From Nicotiana tabacum (lineage: Eukaryota; Streptophyta; Magnoliopsida; Solanales; Solanaceae), in the NCBI RefSeq assembly GCF_000715075.1, contig NC_134101.1:26652822-26716821 (forward strand): 64,000 nucleotides of DNA. The letters run 5' to 3'. The notes under the pieces are model-generated. The model was given only the letters and a program-made list of their open reading frames with translations. It searched no databases and had not been told where the DNA came from. Shown one piece after another: positions 47,171 through 59,730 of the stretch (within the stretch, counting starts at the first letter, position 1; each line of letters starts with the position of its first letter). A program made the translations under genes and the position numbers.

Positions 47171-49764
47171 GAGTAGACCGGCCTATTAGATACAAATTCA
47201 AAAGAATCGGATCAATAATTACGAATAAGAATAAAAATTAAAATAAAAATAAAATAAACATGCATGATTTATGAAGAAGAGCTATCTATCGATCTATGGA
47301 GTAGCAGCTACAGGTATTAATGTGTTATAGGAACTGATAGATTCATTTCAATCTTTCTTCCTATTTGAATGCTATCCAATCTTTATTTCTTTCTTTCTTA
47401 TTTTCGTTTCACTTAATTCCTACCACAAACTCCAATGTCTGTGCCTTTTCAAACTATCAACTTGCTAACATTGTACTATTGGCCACCATTTATTAACTCT
47501 ATGACGTTCATCTAGATTTTCTCCGTATCTTTCAGCAGCGTCCATATCATAGACATAGTAAAACCACATTCTCTATATTTCAAATTATTAATTAATATTC
47601 CACCTCTTTTCAAAAAGATAAGATATACTTTATTACGATATTATATAAGACAGTCAAAAATCTTTGCCAAGGATTATATTGGTGTGAGTGTGACCCCCCC
47701 CTTTTTTTTTTGAAGGTGACTTTAAATAACTGAAATAGAACTACTAACTATTTTTGGACATGAAAAGGTATACGCTATCTGATATTTTCTTCACTGATAA
47801 ATCCAAAAAGGAGCTTCCCCTCCCCCCCACTGCACGTAATTTCCCATATTTTTCTTTTTGTATAGAGATTAGAGAGTAGCGACTAGGGAGTCACTCTTCA
47901 AATGGCTTGGAAACTTTGAAAATGACTTTACATTTACTCTGCCAAATCAATAATATGACTGGTTTCTAAGATCCTTTCGTCCTTTTTTTTTAATTTAATA
48001 ATAGTAGTCCGAACTAGTTTGAGTGCGATTAATTCAATGAATATTTATTAATCTCATTAGCATAGATATCGAGTAACAACACTGCCCTCCAAGAATTTGG
48101 CAGATGCTCACCAAATGTTTTCTAAGATCTTTTCATTCTTTTCCTCTTATTATAACTACGTTGTATTTTTTTCAAATTGCAATATGTACAATATCCTTTT
48201 CTTATGATAATTTAAATTTTGCTTGCTCAAAAGGACACTAATTAGTGAAACTTTAAGCGTTTTATTTAATTTTCATACCAGAGGAACTCATGAGTTAAAG
48301 AAGTGATTATATAACTAAATATCCCACTTTTTATGCACAATCAAACTACCAGATAAGCATTTTATGGTTGAAACGCTTGGATTAAGTAAAGATAAAAACC
48401 TGTTATGGCAAATGAATTGAAATGAGTTTGACTCTGATCATATCATGATAAAGAAGTAAATTTGCTCCTAATTTAACCCGAAAAATTAGGTTATAAGGTG
48501 AGAATGTGGAACTCAACGTACTGGTCTACATTTAGGTTTTTCCTTTTTTCTTAATCTCTATATATGGACAAGGTCTATATCTAATATTTAAAAGAAGTAA
48601 GTAAAAAAATAGTTGCTAGCAAATATATTATTGTCAACTCAATATAAATTATACTACTAATAATTAATACGTTTCAAGATTTCATTCACACCCAAGTACC
48701 CAAAAAGATGTTTGGTTCAACTAAACAAAAACTCAACACTGTCGAAGATTACAAATGACAAATTGAAGTCACATGAAATTAATGTATCTTCGATAAGAGA
48801 CAAACAAGGTGGGACTAAATTGTTAGTAGGACTGAGATTGCTCTCTCGACCTCAAAAGTAGACTGCAAATAGCATTTGGAATTTCAAGTATAGATTGGCA
48901 TGACTTTACATGCATGCAAACATTACTGTCAAATACTGTTCATTCAATTCATTGCTGCCATGCAACCAAATCGCGGCATGCACTTCTATACATTCACATG
49001 ATATATATAAGCACATGAGTGGATTGCTCAACGAGTTTCCCATCGAACTTTTAATCTTAAGAGTTCTAAACAAAATATATTACCGTTTTTAATATATATG
49101 CACAGATATATCTAGAATTTCTGCCTAGGTTAACCGGTCCGCCTCTGTATATAAGGGTTCTAGAATTTCTATGTACATAAGTCCGCCTCTGTATATAAGT
49201 GTGTGTATGTGTGTGCATATTTTGTTGCACGAGACAAATCAGCATTTCATTTGTTTGTAATTTTCGATACTACGAATGTATATATCAATTGTTTTAGAAT
49301 AAAATAATTTGTGGTCCTTGGTTTTTAGGAATATTGTTCGTTTTTCCTGGTGGCTAAGAAAATGATAGTTCAATAAATAGAAACGTCCCCAGCTATTAGA
49401 TAAGCTAGAACACTGCAACGGCCATAACAAAGATTAATAAGGGAGAAATTCTCTTCTATCTTCTTCTCTTCTGTTTTTCTGTGGAATCTTTTTCTGTTCT
49501 GAAATTTTAATCAGGGTATTTTTTTTGGATCTCTGATAATTTTGGGACCACTTTAATTTGTTCTTTTGTTTCAGTGGAATGTAGCTTTTGAAGCTGCAAT
49601 TTTCACTGACTTAACAGTACATGTACATCAGTTCGTGGGAAAGAGAGACACCTTTCTCAATGGCTACCCTCTTCACCAACATTCCATCTATGATAAATAT
49701 AAATTCTCCACTATGGTATATCACCATTGTGGTTTTCTTTCTTGAAGCTAGAGAGAATATTAGC
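47171..49764. other. Intergenic DNA without recognised genes
   Basis: AT-rich, with no convincing ORF. 49430-49620 is pyrimidine-rich (CTTCTATCTTCTTCTCTTCT) and could be an untranslated leader, but no coding exon follows. Confidence 0.35.
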
Positions 49765-49870
49765 ATATCGGCACGTGTTGTGATTGTGCAATCAGAAGGT
49801 TACGAGTTTAAGTCGCACAAATAATTTCTAAATCAAATGTATAGATTGTGTACGCTAGATTGAATGGTCC
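49765..49870 (+). repeat. Degenerate SINE-like copy
   Basis: GGTTACGAGTTTAAGTCGCA resembles a B-box region and GATTGTGTACGCTAGATTGA the following body of the 45298 family. Confidence 0.4.
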
Positions 49871-49957
49871 AATTACCATTTTAGAACCCCGCATTAAAAG
49901 TACGACGCACTACCCTTTCGCAAGTAAATTTGACGCTAACATTAAGTTGTTTTGGTA

Positions 49958-50099
49958 TGCTTACGAGTTCGAGCCGTGAAAGCAGCTCTAATACTTGAAT
50001 TATGGTAAGTTATTTACGTCACATTCATATTGGGGTGCAGTCCTTCTTCGAATCCTGCGTGAATGAGGATACTTTGTCGACCGGGTTGTCCCTTTTTTT
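49958..50099 (+). repeat. tRNA-derived SINE 3' part
   Basis: TTACGAGTTCGAGCCGTGAA (B-box), GGGGTGCAGTCC, CCTGCGTGAATGAGGA and a terminal CTTTTTTTT. Same family as 8815 and 23412. Confidence 0.65.
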
Positions 50100-51111
50100 T
50101 ACGCCAACATTAAGTTACTAACACTACTCTTCCATTCCAAAGTGAAAATTTTTGTTCCATGTAAGGAGGGTAATGATTAATTTTTTGTAAGTGCAAATAT
50201 GTCGTAAGTTGATTTTTGTCTTTTCTTTATTAAAAGAGTGGGATTTGGAAAATAATTTTAATTGAAGATAACAACAATATACTATAGAAAATTTCGTGAA
50301 CCTAAAGATCGTCTTATTAATTAATGCTTGAAAATACATAATTCAATCGTTTTATGAAGGATTGGACGTAATTAATTTTCTTTCGAAATGATATATGATA
50401 CAATACTGTGTATTCGGTCGTTTTGAGTATTACAACCTTGTTTCCCTATTTACTGCTCAATTTGTACTTTACAGCTGTTATATGACTTGCCGAGGTAATT
50501 GGTTCGGGTCCGGTGAGGTCTTGGAATGAATGGGAACACTTAGTTCCAAAGTTTAAAACTTAAGTTGAAAAGGTTGGCTGGATGTCGACCTATGTGTAAA
50601 CGACTCCGGAATAGAATTTTGATGATTCCAATAGCTCCGTATGGTAATTTTGGACTTAGGAATGTATCCGAAAAATTATTTGGACGCCCGTAGCTAAATT
50701 AGGTTTGAAATGGCTAAAATAGAAATTTGAGTTTGAAAGTTTGACCGGGGAGTTGACCTTTTGATATCAGAGTCAGAATCCAGTTATGAAATTTTTTATA
50801 ACTCCGTTATGTCATTTATGACTTGTGTGCAAAATTTGAGGTCAATCGGAATTGAATTGATAGGTTTCGGCATCGAATGTAGAAGTTGGAATTCGTTAAT
50901 TTTCGTTAAGTTTGAATTGGGGTGTGATTTATGATTTTAGCGTTGTTTGATGTGATTTGAGGTTTCGACTAAGTTCGTAAGATGTTTTAGGACCTGTTGG
51001 TGTATTTGGTTGAGGTCCTGGGGCCTCGGGTGAGTTTTGGATGGTTAACGGATCGAAATTTGGACTTAAATAGCTGCTGGAATTTTTTTGATTCTTGTAT
51101 CCGGTTTCCTT

Positions 51112-51366
51112 CATCACGTTCGCGAGGGGAGTCTCGCGTTCGCGAAGAAAAAATTGGGCCTTGCCCATTTTGTGCTTCGCGTTCGCGACCGAGGGCACAC
51201 GTTCGCGAAGGGTCGAGGGGCAAAGCTACGCGTTCGCGATCAAGGCCTCGCATTCGCGGAAGGGAAAGCCGGCCTGGGGGAAATTGGTCTTCGCGTTCGC
51301 GAAGGAGGAATCCGGGCAGCACAATTTTGTGTTTCGCAAACGCGAGGAAGCTTCCGCGTTCGCGAA
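51112..51366. repeat. CGCGTTCGCGAAG array in LTR
   Basis: About nine copies of GCGTTCGCGAAG or close variants at 15-45 bp spacing. They create several overlapping Arg/Glu/Ser-rich ORFs on both strands (50929-51400) that are by-products of the repeat and not genes. Confidence 0.9.
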
Positions 51367-52015
51367 TAAGAAACGCCTAGACAGAAACTCTAAGTTCTGA
51401 AAATGGGATTTTTGACAAATTGGAGCTCGGAAAGAGGCAATTTTCGGGAGATTTTCAAGGAAAACAACGTGGTAAGTGTTCTTAACTCAATATAGGTTAA
51501 ATTACCCAAATCCATGGTTATTTTTAATATTTAATTGGTGAATTAAGTTGAAAATTTTTGAAAACCCTCTTGGTTTAATTTGAAGATTTCAGGGTCGGGT
51601 TGATGTCGGAATTTGATAAAATTCGTATGGTTGGACTCGTATCATATTAGTATTTTTATCGGGTTCCGAGACGTGGGCCACACGGGCGATTTTTGAGTTA
51701 AATTTCAGATTTTGTTGGAAAATTAATATTTTCATATGGAATTAATTCCAATAATAATTTGTATTGACTGAATCGAATTAATTGTGACTAGATTCGAGGC
51801 GTTCAGAGGCCAATTCACGAGGCAAAGGCATAGCGGAGTAAAAAATTACACGGTTTGTGGTAAGTAACAGTCCTAAACTTTTTTCTAAGGGTATGAATCC
51901 CCGAATTTGGTGTTATATATATTGTTTGGAGGTGAGGCACACAATAGGTGACGAGCGTGTGGACGTGCACCATAGAAATTGTGACTTGAATAAAACCTGT
52001 GAAGTTGTAAAATTA

Positions 52016-52750
52016 TACTACTAGAAATTCGGCAAAAATCGACCACGGTCGACCGATCAATTTTAGTCGGTCAAAAAATAGACCAACTTTGGTCGATTTT
52101 TCAAAATATTTTATTTTTTAATTTTTTTTACGACCCGACCAACTTTGATCGATTTTCTTTGGCGCAAAAATGCGGGAAACTATTTTTGAGTCCCGCGAAA
52201 ATTATTTTTCAAGAAACTGACCAACTTTGATCGATTTTTCATTTAAAATAAATTAAAATTAATATTAAAAAAATCGATTGTAATCGGTTGGTTAATTCGG
52301 CTGGTCATTTTAAAAAACTTACCGAATTCGGTCGGTAATTTTATTTTTTAATAAAACCGACCAACTTTGGTCAGTTATTTTCGTGCGAAAATATAATTAA
52401 AGAGTATAAATGAAATAAAAAACAGTCTTAAAATAAAATGCAACAATGGTCTAGTAGTATAATAGTATCCTGCCACAGTACAGACCCCGGTTCGATTCCC
52501 AGATGGTACATTCTTTAATTACATAATTAAAATATCGATCAACTTTGGTCGATTTTTCTGGAAATTATTTTTTAATTTAATTGACCGACCAAAGTTTGTG
52601 GTTAATTTCCGACCAACTTTGGTCGGTATGCCCTTCCGACCTTCAAAATATCGTCCGCACGTAAATGGTCACGTTTTGGACGGTTATTGGCCATTACCGA
52701 CCCACTTTGGTCGATTTGTTTTGACGGTTTTGCCCGAATTTTTAGTCGTG
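52016..52750. mobile_element. Non-autonomous CACTA element (735 bp) with TTA target duplication
   Basis: The left end TACTACTAGAAATTCGGC and the reverse complement of the right end, CACGACTAAAAATTCGGGC, are inverted repeats. TTA flanks both sides (52013-52015 and 52751-52753), the 3-bp duplication of CACTA elements. About eight copies of CGACCAACTTTGGTCGATTT-like motifs lie along it, as expected for subterminal transposase-binding sites. There is no transposase. It sits in the solo LTR. Confidence 0.85.
52440..52510 (+). tRNA. tRNA-Gly(GCC)-like pseudogene inside the CACTA element
   Basis: 71 bases align along their whole length with plant tRNA-Gly(GCC). The parts are TGGTCTAGTAGTATAATAGT (D-arm, A-box), CCTGCCACA (anticodon loop with GCC), and CCCGGTTCGATTCCCAG (T-arm, B-box). 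The acceptor stem is damaged: GCAACAA against TGGTAC leaves about three mismatched pairs. It is therefore likely a pseudogene, although both pol III promoter boxes look usable. Confidence 0.8.
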
Positions 52751-53907
52751 TTAAAGAATCATGTTATTATTCTCATATTTTTCACGTGTTAGGAAATTAA
52801 GTTGAGAGTCGTAATATAGAGCATATTTTGGGACCGACATGGTCGTGTTGCTGTTAAATTTAATTGTTTTAAAAATGTATATTTCATACTCAGTCATGTT
52901 CATCCATTGTGAGGATATTTATGGGATCGGGGCTGCCCGCGTACAGCAAGCCATATATATATATATATATGTAACGGGGCTGCCCGCCTGCAGCAGGCTA
53001 TATCGGCTTTATATCACGCTTGGGCTGAAGGAACTCTTCTGGAGTCTGCACCCTCCACAGTGAGCGTAGATAATTTATATACGGGATGGACTTCCCAAGG
53101 CATGGACTTGCCTTACTGATTTATATTTGTGATGAATTTTCCTGGATATGGATCTTGTCCGAACCATTTACATTTGGGGATAAATTACCCCAGGGCTGGA
53201 TTGGCCTTATACGGTACTGAGTGACTGTTTGTCAGTCAATGTATATAAATACGTGATGGAATATCCCTGGGCTGGCTTGGCCATAAACAGTACCGAGTGA
53301 CCGAATGATTTGTGATCGTGAGTACACGAGGTTTCCCACTGAGATGTTATATTCCTCATATCATGCAGTATTGATCTATCTTATTTGTATTGAACTTAAC
53401 TGTTGAACTTGAAAGCATGCCTATATTTCTGTACCGTTATTTCTATATTGGACTGTACCAGCAGAGCTCGTCACTACTTTCAGCCCAGAGGTTAGTCTTG
53501 TTACTTATTGTGTTGGTTGTACTGATACTACACTGTGCACCTCGTGTACAGATCCAGGTGCTTTCGGACACATCGACTGTTAGATTTCAGAGTGTTATCA
53601 ATCGGAGATTATTAAGGTAGCTATCTGTCGTCCTCTGACCTTGACTCTCTTTCTTTCAGTTATTGTATTGTTCTATATTTTCAGACAGTGTTTTCATCAG
53701 TCAGACTTTGTATTCATTTAGATGCTCATGTACTTAGTGACATCGGGTTTTGGGAGTGTTTTGTATCTGTAATTGTGAGGTTTTCTATTGAATTCAACTA
53801 TTATTTTTTTTTTCAAACTTAAAAGATATTGTGTTTTATTGAGGTTGTCGGCTTGCCTACTATTGTGATAGGCGCCATCACGACACGTGAGATTTTGGGT
53901 CGTGACA

Positions 53908-54784
53908 AGTTTCAACAGTCAACACATATGAACAAGTGGACAAGATATTAATTTTGGGTGAGATAAAAACATTCTATTCAATTTCAGTTGGATCTATAAA
54001 GCATACTACTACGAGTAGTATTTTATTCATTTTGTAATAAGTCGTGAAACTAAATCCTCATAGGACCACCAAATCTTTAGTAACAAAATAAGAGAAGAAA
54101 CAACTAACTAGGTTTCAGGTGGAAATTAAGACTGAGAGGGACTTGAGCTAACCAGCCGAAAGAGACCCTAAATATAGATTGAAACATTGTGCCATCTAAG
54201 TGAAAATAAGTAGAGAGCTAATGGCGTTGTTCTTTGCCTAAATTTTTATCTAAAAAGACGTAATGAAACTTCGAATAAGGTGGGTTATAAATAAATAAAT
54301 ACATACATAAGAGAAAAAGGACATTCGTTAGTGCTAAAAATCCGTCCCACGGTCATTCTACTGATCGGAACATCGGAACACTTATAGGAGCTCAGGTGTT
54401 AATTAGTTATATTCCCCCCGAAATATGAGTATGCAGAATTGTTTGGGAGAAATTGTCCTAGTTTCTCATCAAGGATAAATTCCCAATCAACTCATATTGT
54501 TTAATTTTGTCAGATTATTTTTCCAAATGAAATCACGAACGAATATATACAAAAGTCACTACTCTTTTCTCTAGGTAATTAAAATATAAAAGTGTCCGGG
54601 TAATACATATTTTAACTCTAAAAATCTTATGCGACTCTCGTAATAATTTAATAGGCTTAATAAAATGGATTAAATGTAATAAACCTTCTTAATACCTACA
54701 ATAAACAGTTCGTGACCCCTTTTGTTTTGCTATAAAATAAAATCCCATATATTGGTAGCATAACAAATGCCTATAACTTGTATA
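53908..54784. other. Intergenic DNA between LTR and Helitron end
   Basis: No gene or named repeat was seen. Confidence 0.35.
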
Positions 54785-56220
54785 TTAGTATTAGTACCGG
54801 CGTGATACGCGGATAATTAAAAAGTACGATCTACACCGTAAAGTTTAATTTATTTGTGCTAATTACATCTTATAAACCAAACATTAAAAATATTTTGAGA
54901 CTCCAGTAAAACTTTTATTCTATCGCACTAATAAATTGTCACGACCCAAAATTTCACCACAGGCGTCGTGATGGCACCTAGTCTCTAAGACTAGGTAAAC
55001 CGATTTCTATTATATTTTGAAGCTATTTTTTTTTTTGAATTAAAATTTAACAGCGGAAATAATTACAATACACAACCTCCTAAGACTGGTAGTATTGAGT
55101 CACGAACTCTAACTGAATACATAGAATGATCACGAGGACCGAATATACAATACTGTTTGATTACAAATTAACAGTACAATGAAATGAAAAGACTCCAAGG
55201 GACTGCGACGGCCAAACAGCTCTACCTTGAATCCTTATGATCGCGCTTTAACTCTGCTCAAGTCCGATATCTTCAATGTGGCTCTGCACAAAAATGTGCA
55301 GAAGTGTAGAGTGAGCACACCATAGCAGTGCCCAGTAAGTATCAAGATTAACCTCAATAGAGTAGAGACGAGGTACAGTCAAGACACTCACTAGTCTAAT
55401 AACCCGTGCAATATGATATACAAAATAATAGGAAACAAATAATAATAAAGGCAGGATAAAACAACCAGTGATATGCACAACAGACAACAAGAATACCATT
55501 AATATCACTCAACAATTAAAAACACAATTACACCCAATTAAATCAAGCCCTTCAAATAAATGTCTTTCACATAGTTCTTCCAGATAACTTTCTTTCAAAT
55601 ATAATTAACTCAAATAATTATTTTTCAAATATAATTCTTTCAATAAATCTTTTCAAATACAATTTCCTCAAATAAATATCTTTCAAATACAATTCTTTTA
55701 TATAATACTTTCTAAGTAAAAATCCTTCCAAATAAATATTTTGAATATAATTCTTTCAATTAAAAAGTCACCATGTGACACCTCATTTCAAAATCATCAA
55801 AATACGGGTCTCAACCCATTTTCATATTTTCATAGCACCTCGTGCCCATAATTAAATTATCATATTTGTCCGGCACCTTGTGCCCTCATTTCATATCACA
55901 ACTGAACGGACAATTCACGTGCCTAATATCATTATCATTTCATCACAGCACCTCGTGACCACATTTTATATCACAACTGCACGGACAATTCACGTGCCAA
56001 TATCCCCATTTCATATCACAATTTACGGCACCTTGTACCCACATTTTATTTTATAAACCGCCTCCACAGGCTCCCAATTTCAACATATATCAGATTATTA
56101 TCAATTTACTAACAACAAGACAAGTTGCACAAGGTATAAAAAAATAAACATAAGAAAAATCACAACATCACATGAAAATTGTCAACACCACAACCTCACA
56201 TCATCACATATCGTCCCTGA

Positions 56221-56379
56221 CAATAGCCACCCTTATCGCTCCTATTGCCACCCTTATCGCTCCTATAGCCACCCTTATCGCTCCGCCCAGACAATATCAA
56301 TAGCCACCCTTATCGCTCCTATTGCCACCCTTATCGCTCCTTTAGCCACCCTTATCACTCCGCCCAGACAATATCAATA
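56221..56379. repeat. Two-level minisatellite in solo LTR
   Basis: ATAGCCACCCTTATCGCTCC units of about 21 bp occur three in a row, followed by CGCCCAGACAATATCA. The whole block repeats with a 77-bp period (56221, 56298, 56375), with degenerate single copies to 56450. Confidence 0.88.
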
Positions 56380-57619
56380 GCCAACAAACACAACAGTGAA
56401 ATGCCACCCTTATAACCACATAATATCAATGGTGAAATGCCACCCTTATCTCCCCAAAATAATAACTCACACAACACAACATTTTACATGGAAAATTATC
56501 ACAACAACATAACAAAAATCAATTCATATCATAATTTACCAAATGGCGACAACCAAATTTCAAAGCTACAACCAAGTCAATTAATTTCACAACAAATAGT
56601 CAAATACTCCACACAATGTGTACAACACCCATAAACAATCAATAGAGATAGAAATTACTCAACATAAAGCAAAGTCTTCATAAAAGATCAAATTTTCAAT
56701 AATTATATAAACACCTCTTTTTAAGCTTATTTAATTAATTATTTACGGAGGAAAAAATCCAAAATGAAATTAAATTCCAATAATTATCAAACTAGCAAAT
56801 TCACGAAATTTCATAAATAATCAAATAACAATCACATCACTTTGTCATATAACAACAGAGTCAACAATAAGGGTTTAGGCACGGTAAGTAGATGATTAAA
56901 TACATGCCAATAATTATCCAATTTACTCCACAATATGCTCAAGACTTTTAATTCAATAAAATTTGTACATATAAATCAAGTACGTACTCGTCACCTCGCG
57001 TACATGATTTTAAATTACCCAAGTTGCACATAAGACTCAATGCCTAAGGGGAATTTCCCCCACTCGAGGTTAAGCAAGACACTTACCTCTTTGAAGTCAT
57101 GCCGATGTTTCAAAATCGCCTTCTTGCTTGAATTGACCTCCTGACAGCTCAAATCTATCCAAATTAATTGTATAACTTCATTAAAACTCATCGGAAATAA
57201 TTCCGGATAATAATATGCCGACTTAAAAATTTATTCCAAAAAGTCAACAAAAGTCAACGCGGGACCCGTCTCTCGGAACCCGACATAATTTTTATGAAAT
57301 TCGAATACCCATTCTGATACGAGTTCAACCATACCAATTTTATCGAATTCCAATAACAACTCGACTTCCAAATCTTAAATTTTTATTTTTGGAAGATTTT
57401 ACAAAAATCTTGATTTTTCCTCCATTTAATCCGAATTAAACGATGGATTCAAAGACATAATCATGAAAATTAATCAAAACTGGATAAGAATCACTTACCC
57501 CAAATACCCATGCAAGAATCTCTCCAAAAATCGCCTTCTAGCGAGCTCCAACTTTGATTTTGAGTTATGAACTCAAACCCCCATTTTTGGGACTTTTAAT
57601 TCTTCCCATATAGGCCTTC

Positions 57620-58003
57620 TTCACGTTCGCGACCATTGCCTCGCGTTCGCGAAGGCCAAAACCCAACTGCCTCAAATCCTTCATCGCGTTCGCGACCTCC
57701 TCGTCGCGTTCGCGAAGGCCAATTGTTTCTGCCCCATCATTTCCTCTTTGCATTCATGAACCTCTCGTCGCGTTCGCGATTACCAGCTGACCAACTCCTT
57801 CGCGTTCGCGTTCGCGAAGGCCAAACGACCCAGGCCCCTATCTTTCTTTCTTCTTCGCGTTCGCGTTGCCTGGGCCGTGTTCGCGAAGGCTTGCCCTGCT
57901 CCTTCTTCGCGTTCGCGTTCATAGCTTTGCGTTCGCGAAGGACTAATCATCAGCCCCTCAAATTCCTCTTCGTGTTCGCGGGACTCCCTTCGCGTTCGCG
58001 AAG
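57620..58003. repeat. CGCGTTCGCGAAG array in solo LTR
   Basis: About 13 copies of GCGTTCGCGAAGG and variants, the same motif as at 51112. It ends next to the TATA-like site. Overlapping Arg-rich ORFs here (57565-58127) are repeat by-products. Confidence 0.9.
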
Positions 58004-58703
58004 AAGGAAACCAGAATTCAGCAACAACAGTCCAAACAACTCTAATTTGGTTTGAAATCACCCCGAAACACACCCGAGCCCCTCGGGACCCCGTCCAATC
58101 ATACCAACCAATCCCATAACATATCACGAACTCGCTCGAGGTTTCAAATCACATCAAATTACACCGAAAATATAAATCGCACCACAAATCGAACTTATGA
58201 ACTTCAAAAACTTCCAACTTCTAAAACTCGTGCCAAAACCTATCAAACCAACCTGGAATGACGTCAAATTTTACAGACAAGTCCCAAATAACATAACGGA
58301 GCTGTTCCAACTCTCGGAATCGTATTCTGACCCCGATATCAAAAAGTCCACTTCCGGTCCAATTTTCCAAAAATTTGACTTTCGCCATTTCAAGCCTAAA
58401 TTGGCTACAGATATCAGATTCACAGTCCGGACATGCTCCTAAGTCCAAAATCACCCAACGGAACTAACTGAACCGTCGGAACTCCATTTCAGAGTCGTTT
58501 TCACACAGTTCCGACTACGGTCAAAATCCTAAGACTTAAGCTTCCGTCTTAGTGACTAAGTATCCCAAATCACTCTGAATCATCCGTAAATCAAACTCGA
58601 CCACACACGTGGGTCATAATACATATTGCGAGGCTGCTCGAAACCTTAAGTCACTAAACGGGACGTAAATTCTTAAAACGACAAGTCAGGTCGTTACATA
58701 AAT

Positions 58704-59730
58704 GTTCCATGAAAAATAATGATACTATACAATTTGGTTGATATGAATATTTCACAAAAAATAATGATACTGTACAATTTGCTTGATATGAAGCTTGTGC
58801 TTAAGGGAACATTATCCTTTAATTTCCTTATGTAAAGTCAGTTTAAAAACATGAGAAATCTCTTTGATTATCCACCACCTTCTACGTGGCCTTGATTACT
58901 TTTCTTAACTATGCTAGAATATTCTTTAGCACATCTGGACCTAATGATGTTGGAGCATGTATGGTTCATAGAGAAATAGAACGTACGTCAAAAAATATTA
59001 ATGTTAAGGAACATACCAATCTTTAACTCACACCAATGACAACAGCTTGTGACGATATATAGAATAATCGTTATTTACCCTGCAAATTGCAGAGATATCC
59101 AATCTTGAAAACTTGACATATTTTTTCATATTTTTTCTTCACTGTATGAGAATTTTACCTGGGTAAAAAGGCCAAATTCATCCAATACAAAGATAATACT
59201 TTAATGTACCAACCCGCACTCCCTAATGAGATACAATAGAATGAGCCCATTCACCGGGAGAAGAACAAATGAGTACATATTGTTTTTGAAGATTATCTAA
59301 TTTGAACATTCATTTTCAAAAGGAAAAGAATCTAATTTCAACATTCTAAGGCACTTTAAAATTAAAAACCAGAGCAATGGTTTTTCCTTTGAATTTGGCA
59401 GTTTTAGTTAGAATATACATTTCACAACTCCGTTGCCACCCCAAAATGTATTATTTGCACCCAAGGGAGAAGAAGTAGTGATGTGAATTCCCTTTGCCTT
59501 GCAAAATTTCCTTAGTTCCTTTTGCTGCCACATTGGGTTCATCTCCACCTTTCCGAAAAGCAAGAAAACAAAGGCATCTATGAAACAATTTTTGCAGTAT
59601 TATATTTCTAACAATTGAAAAAAAAAACTGATACATAATAGTTAAATTATACATAAGCCCAAGGAATAGAAGACAATAATAATTAAATAAAAATCCATTT
59701 AATAACGTATTAAATCAAATTACGAAAAAC
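58704..59730. other. Presumed Helitron 3' non-coding region
   Basis: A near-duplicate AATAATGATACTATACAATT / AATAATGATACTGTACAATT (about 58717 and 58760) is visible. Otherwise no gene was recognised. Confidence 0.35.

Larger units (their letters stand above)
50407..53907 (+). repeat. Solo gypsy LTR, + strand, interrupted by CACTA element
   Basis: It begins TGTGTATTCGGTCGTTTTGA, a decayed form of the TGTAACGACC..GGTCGTTT start seen at 61531, and ends TTTTGGGTCGTGACA. Without the CACTA insert it is about 2.77 kb, close to the 2.81-kb LTR at 30793. No gag follows. The flanks AATAC and AGTTT do not match, so it is either a solo LTR with a decayed target site or a recombination product. Landmarks: CpG array 51112-51366 and donor-like GGTAAGTG at 51471 and GGTAAGTAAC at 51859. 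Confidence 0.82.
54937..58698 (-). repeat. Solo gypsy LTR (3.76 kb) with perfect TSD
   Basis: On the - strand it starts TGTAACGACCTGACTTGTCG (58698) and ends TTTTGGGTCGTGACA (54937). TAAAT flanks both sides (54932-54936 and 58699-58703). No internal region is present, so it is a classic solo LTR left by unequal recombination. It carries a CpG array (57620-58003), GGTAAGTG donor-like sites (57491-57500 and about 57081-57090), a TATA-like GGCCTATATGGG (57606-57617) and a 77-bp tandem repeat. Confidence 0.92.

Noticed and set aside
49621..49824. 67-codon ORF after a leader-like pyrimidine tract
   Set aside because: The end runs into a degenerate SINE, and there is no recognisable domain or splice partner.
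50929..51400. Five overlapping ORFs of 89-127 codons on both strands (Arg/Glu/Ser-rich)
   Set aside because: They are open only because the GCGTTCGCGAAG repeat lacks stops in most frames. No family match and no start context.
52598..52792. 64-codon ORF
   Set aside because: Covers the right end of the CACTA element.
56221..56379. CRISPR-like repeat array
   Set aside because: Repeats are directly adjacent with no unique spacers, in a plant LTR. It is a minisatellite.
57565..58454. Several Arg-rich ORFs of 60-139 codons
   Set aside because: Same cause: the CpG array and adjacent LTR sequence in a solo LTR.
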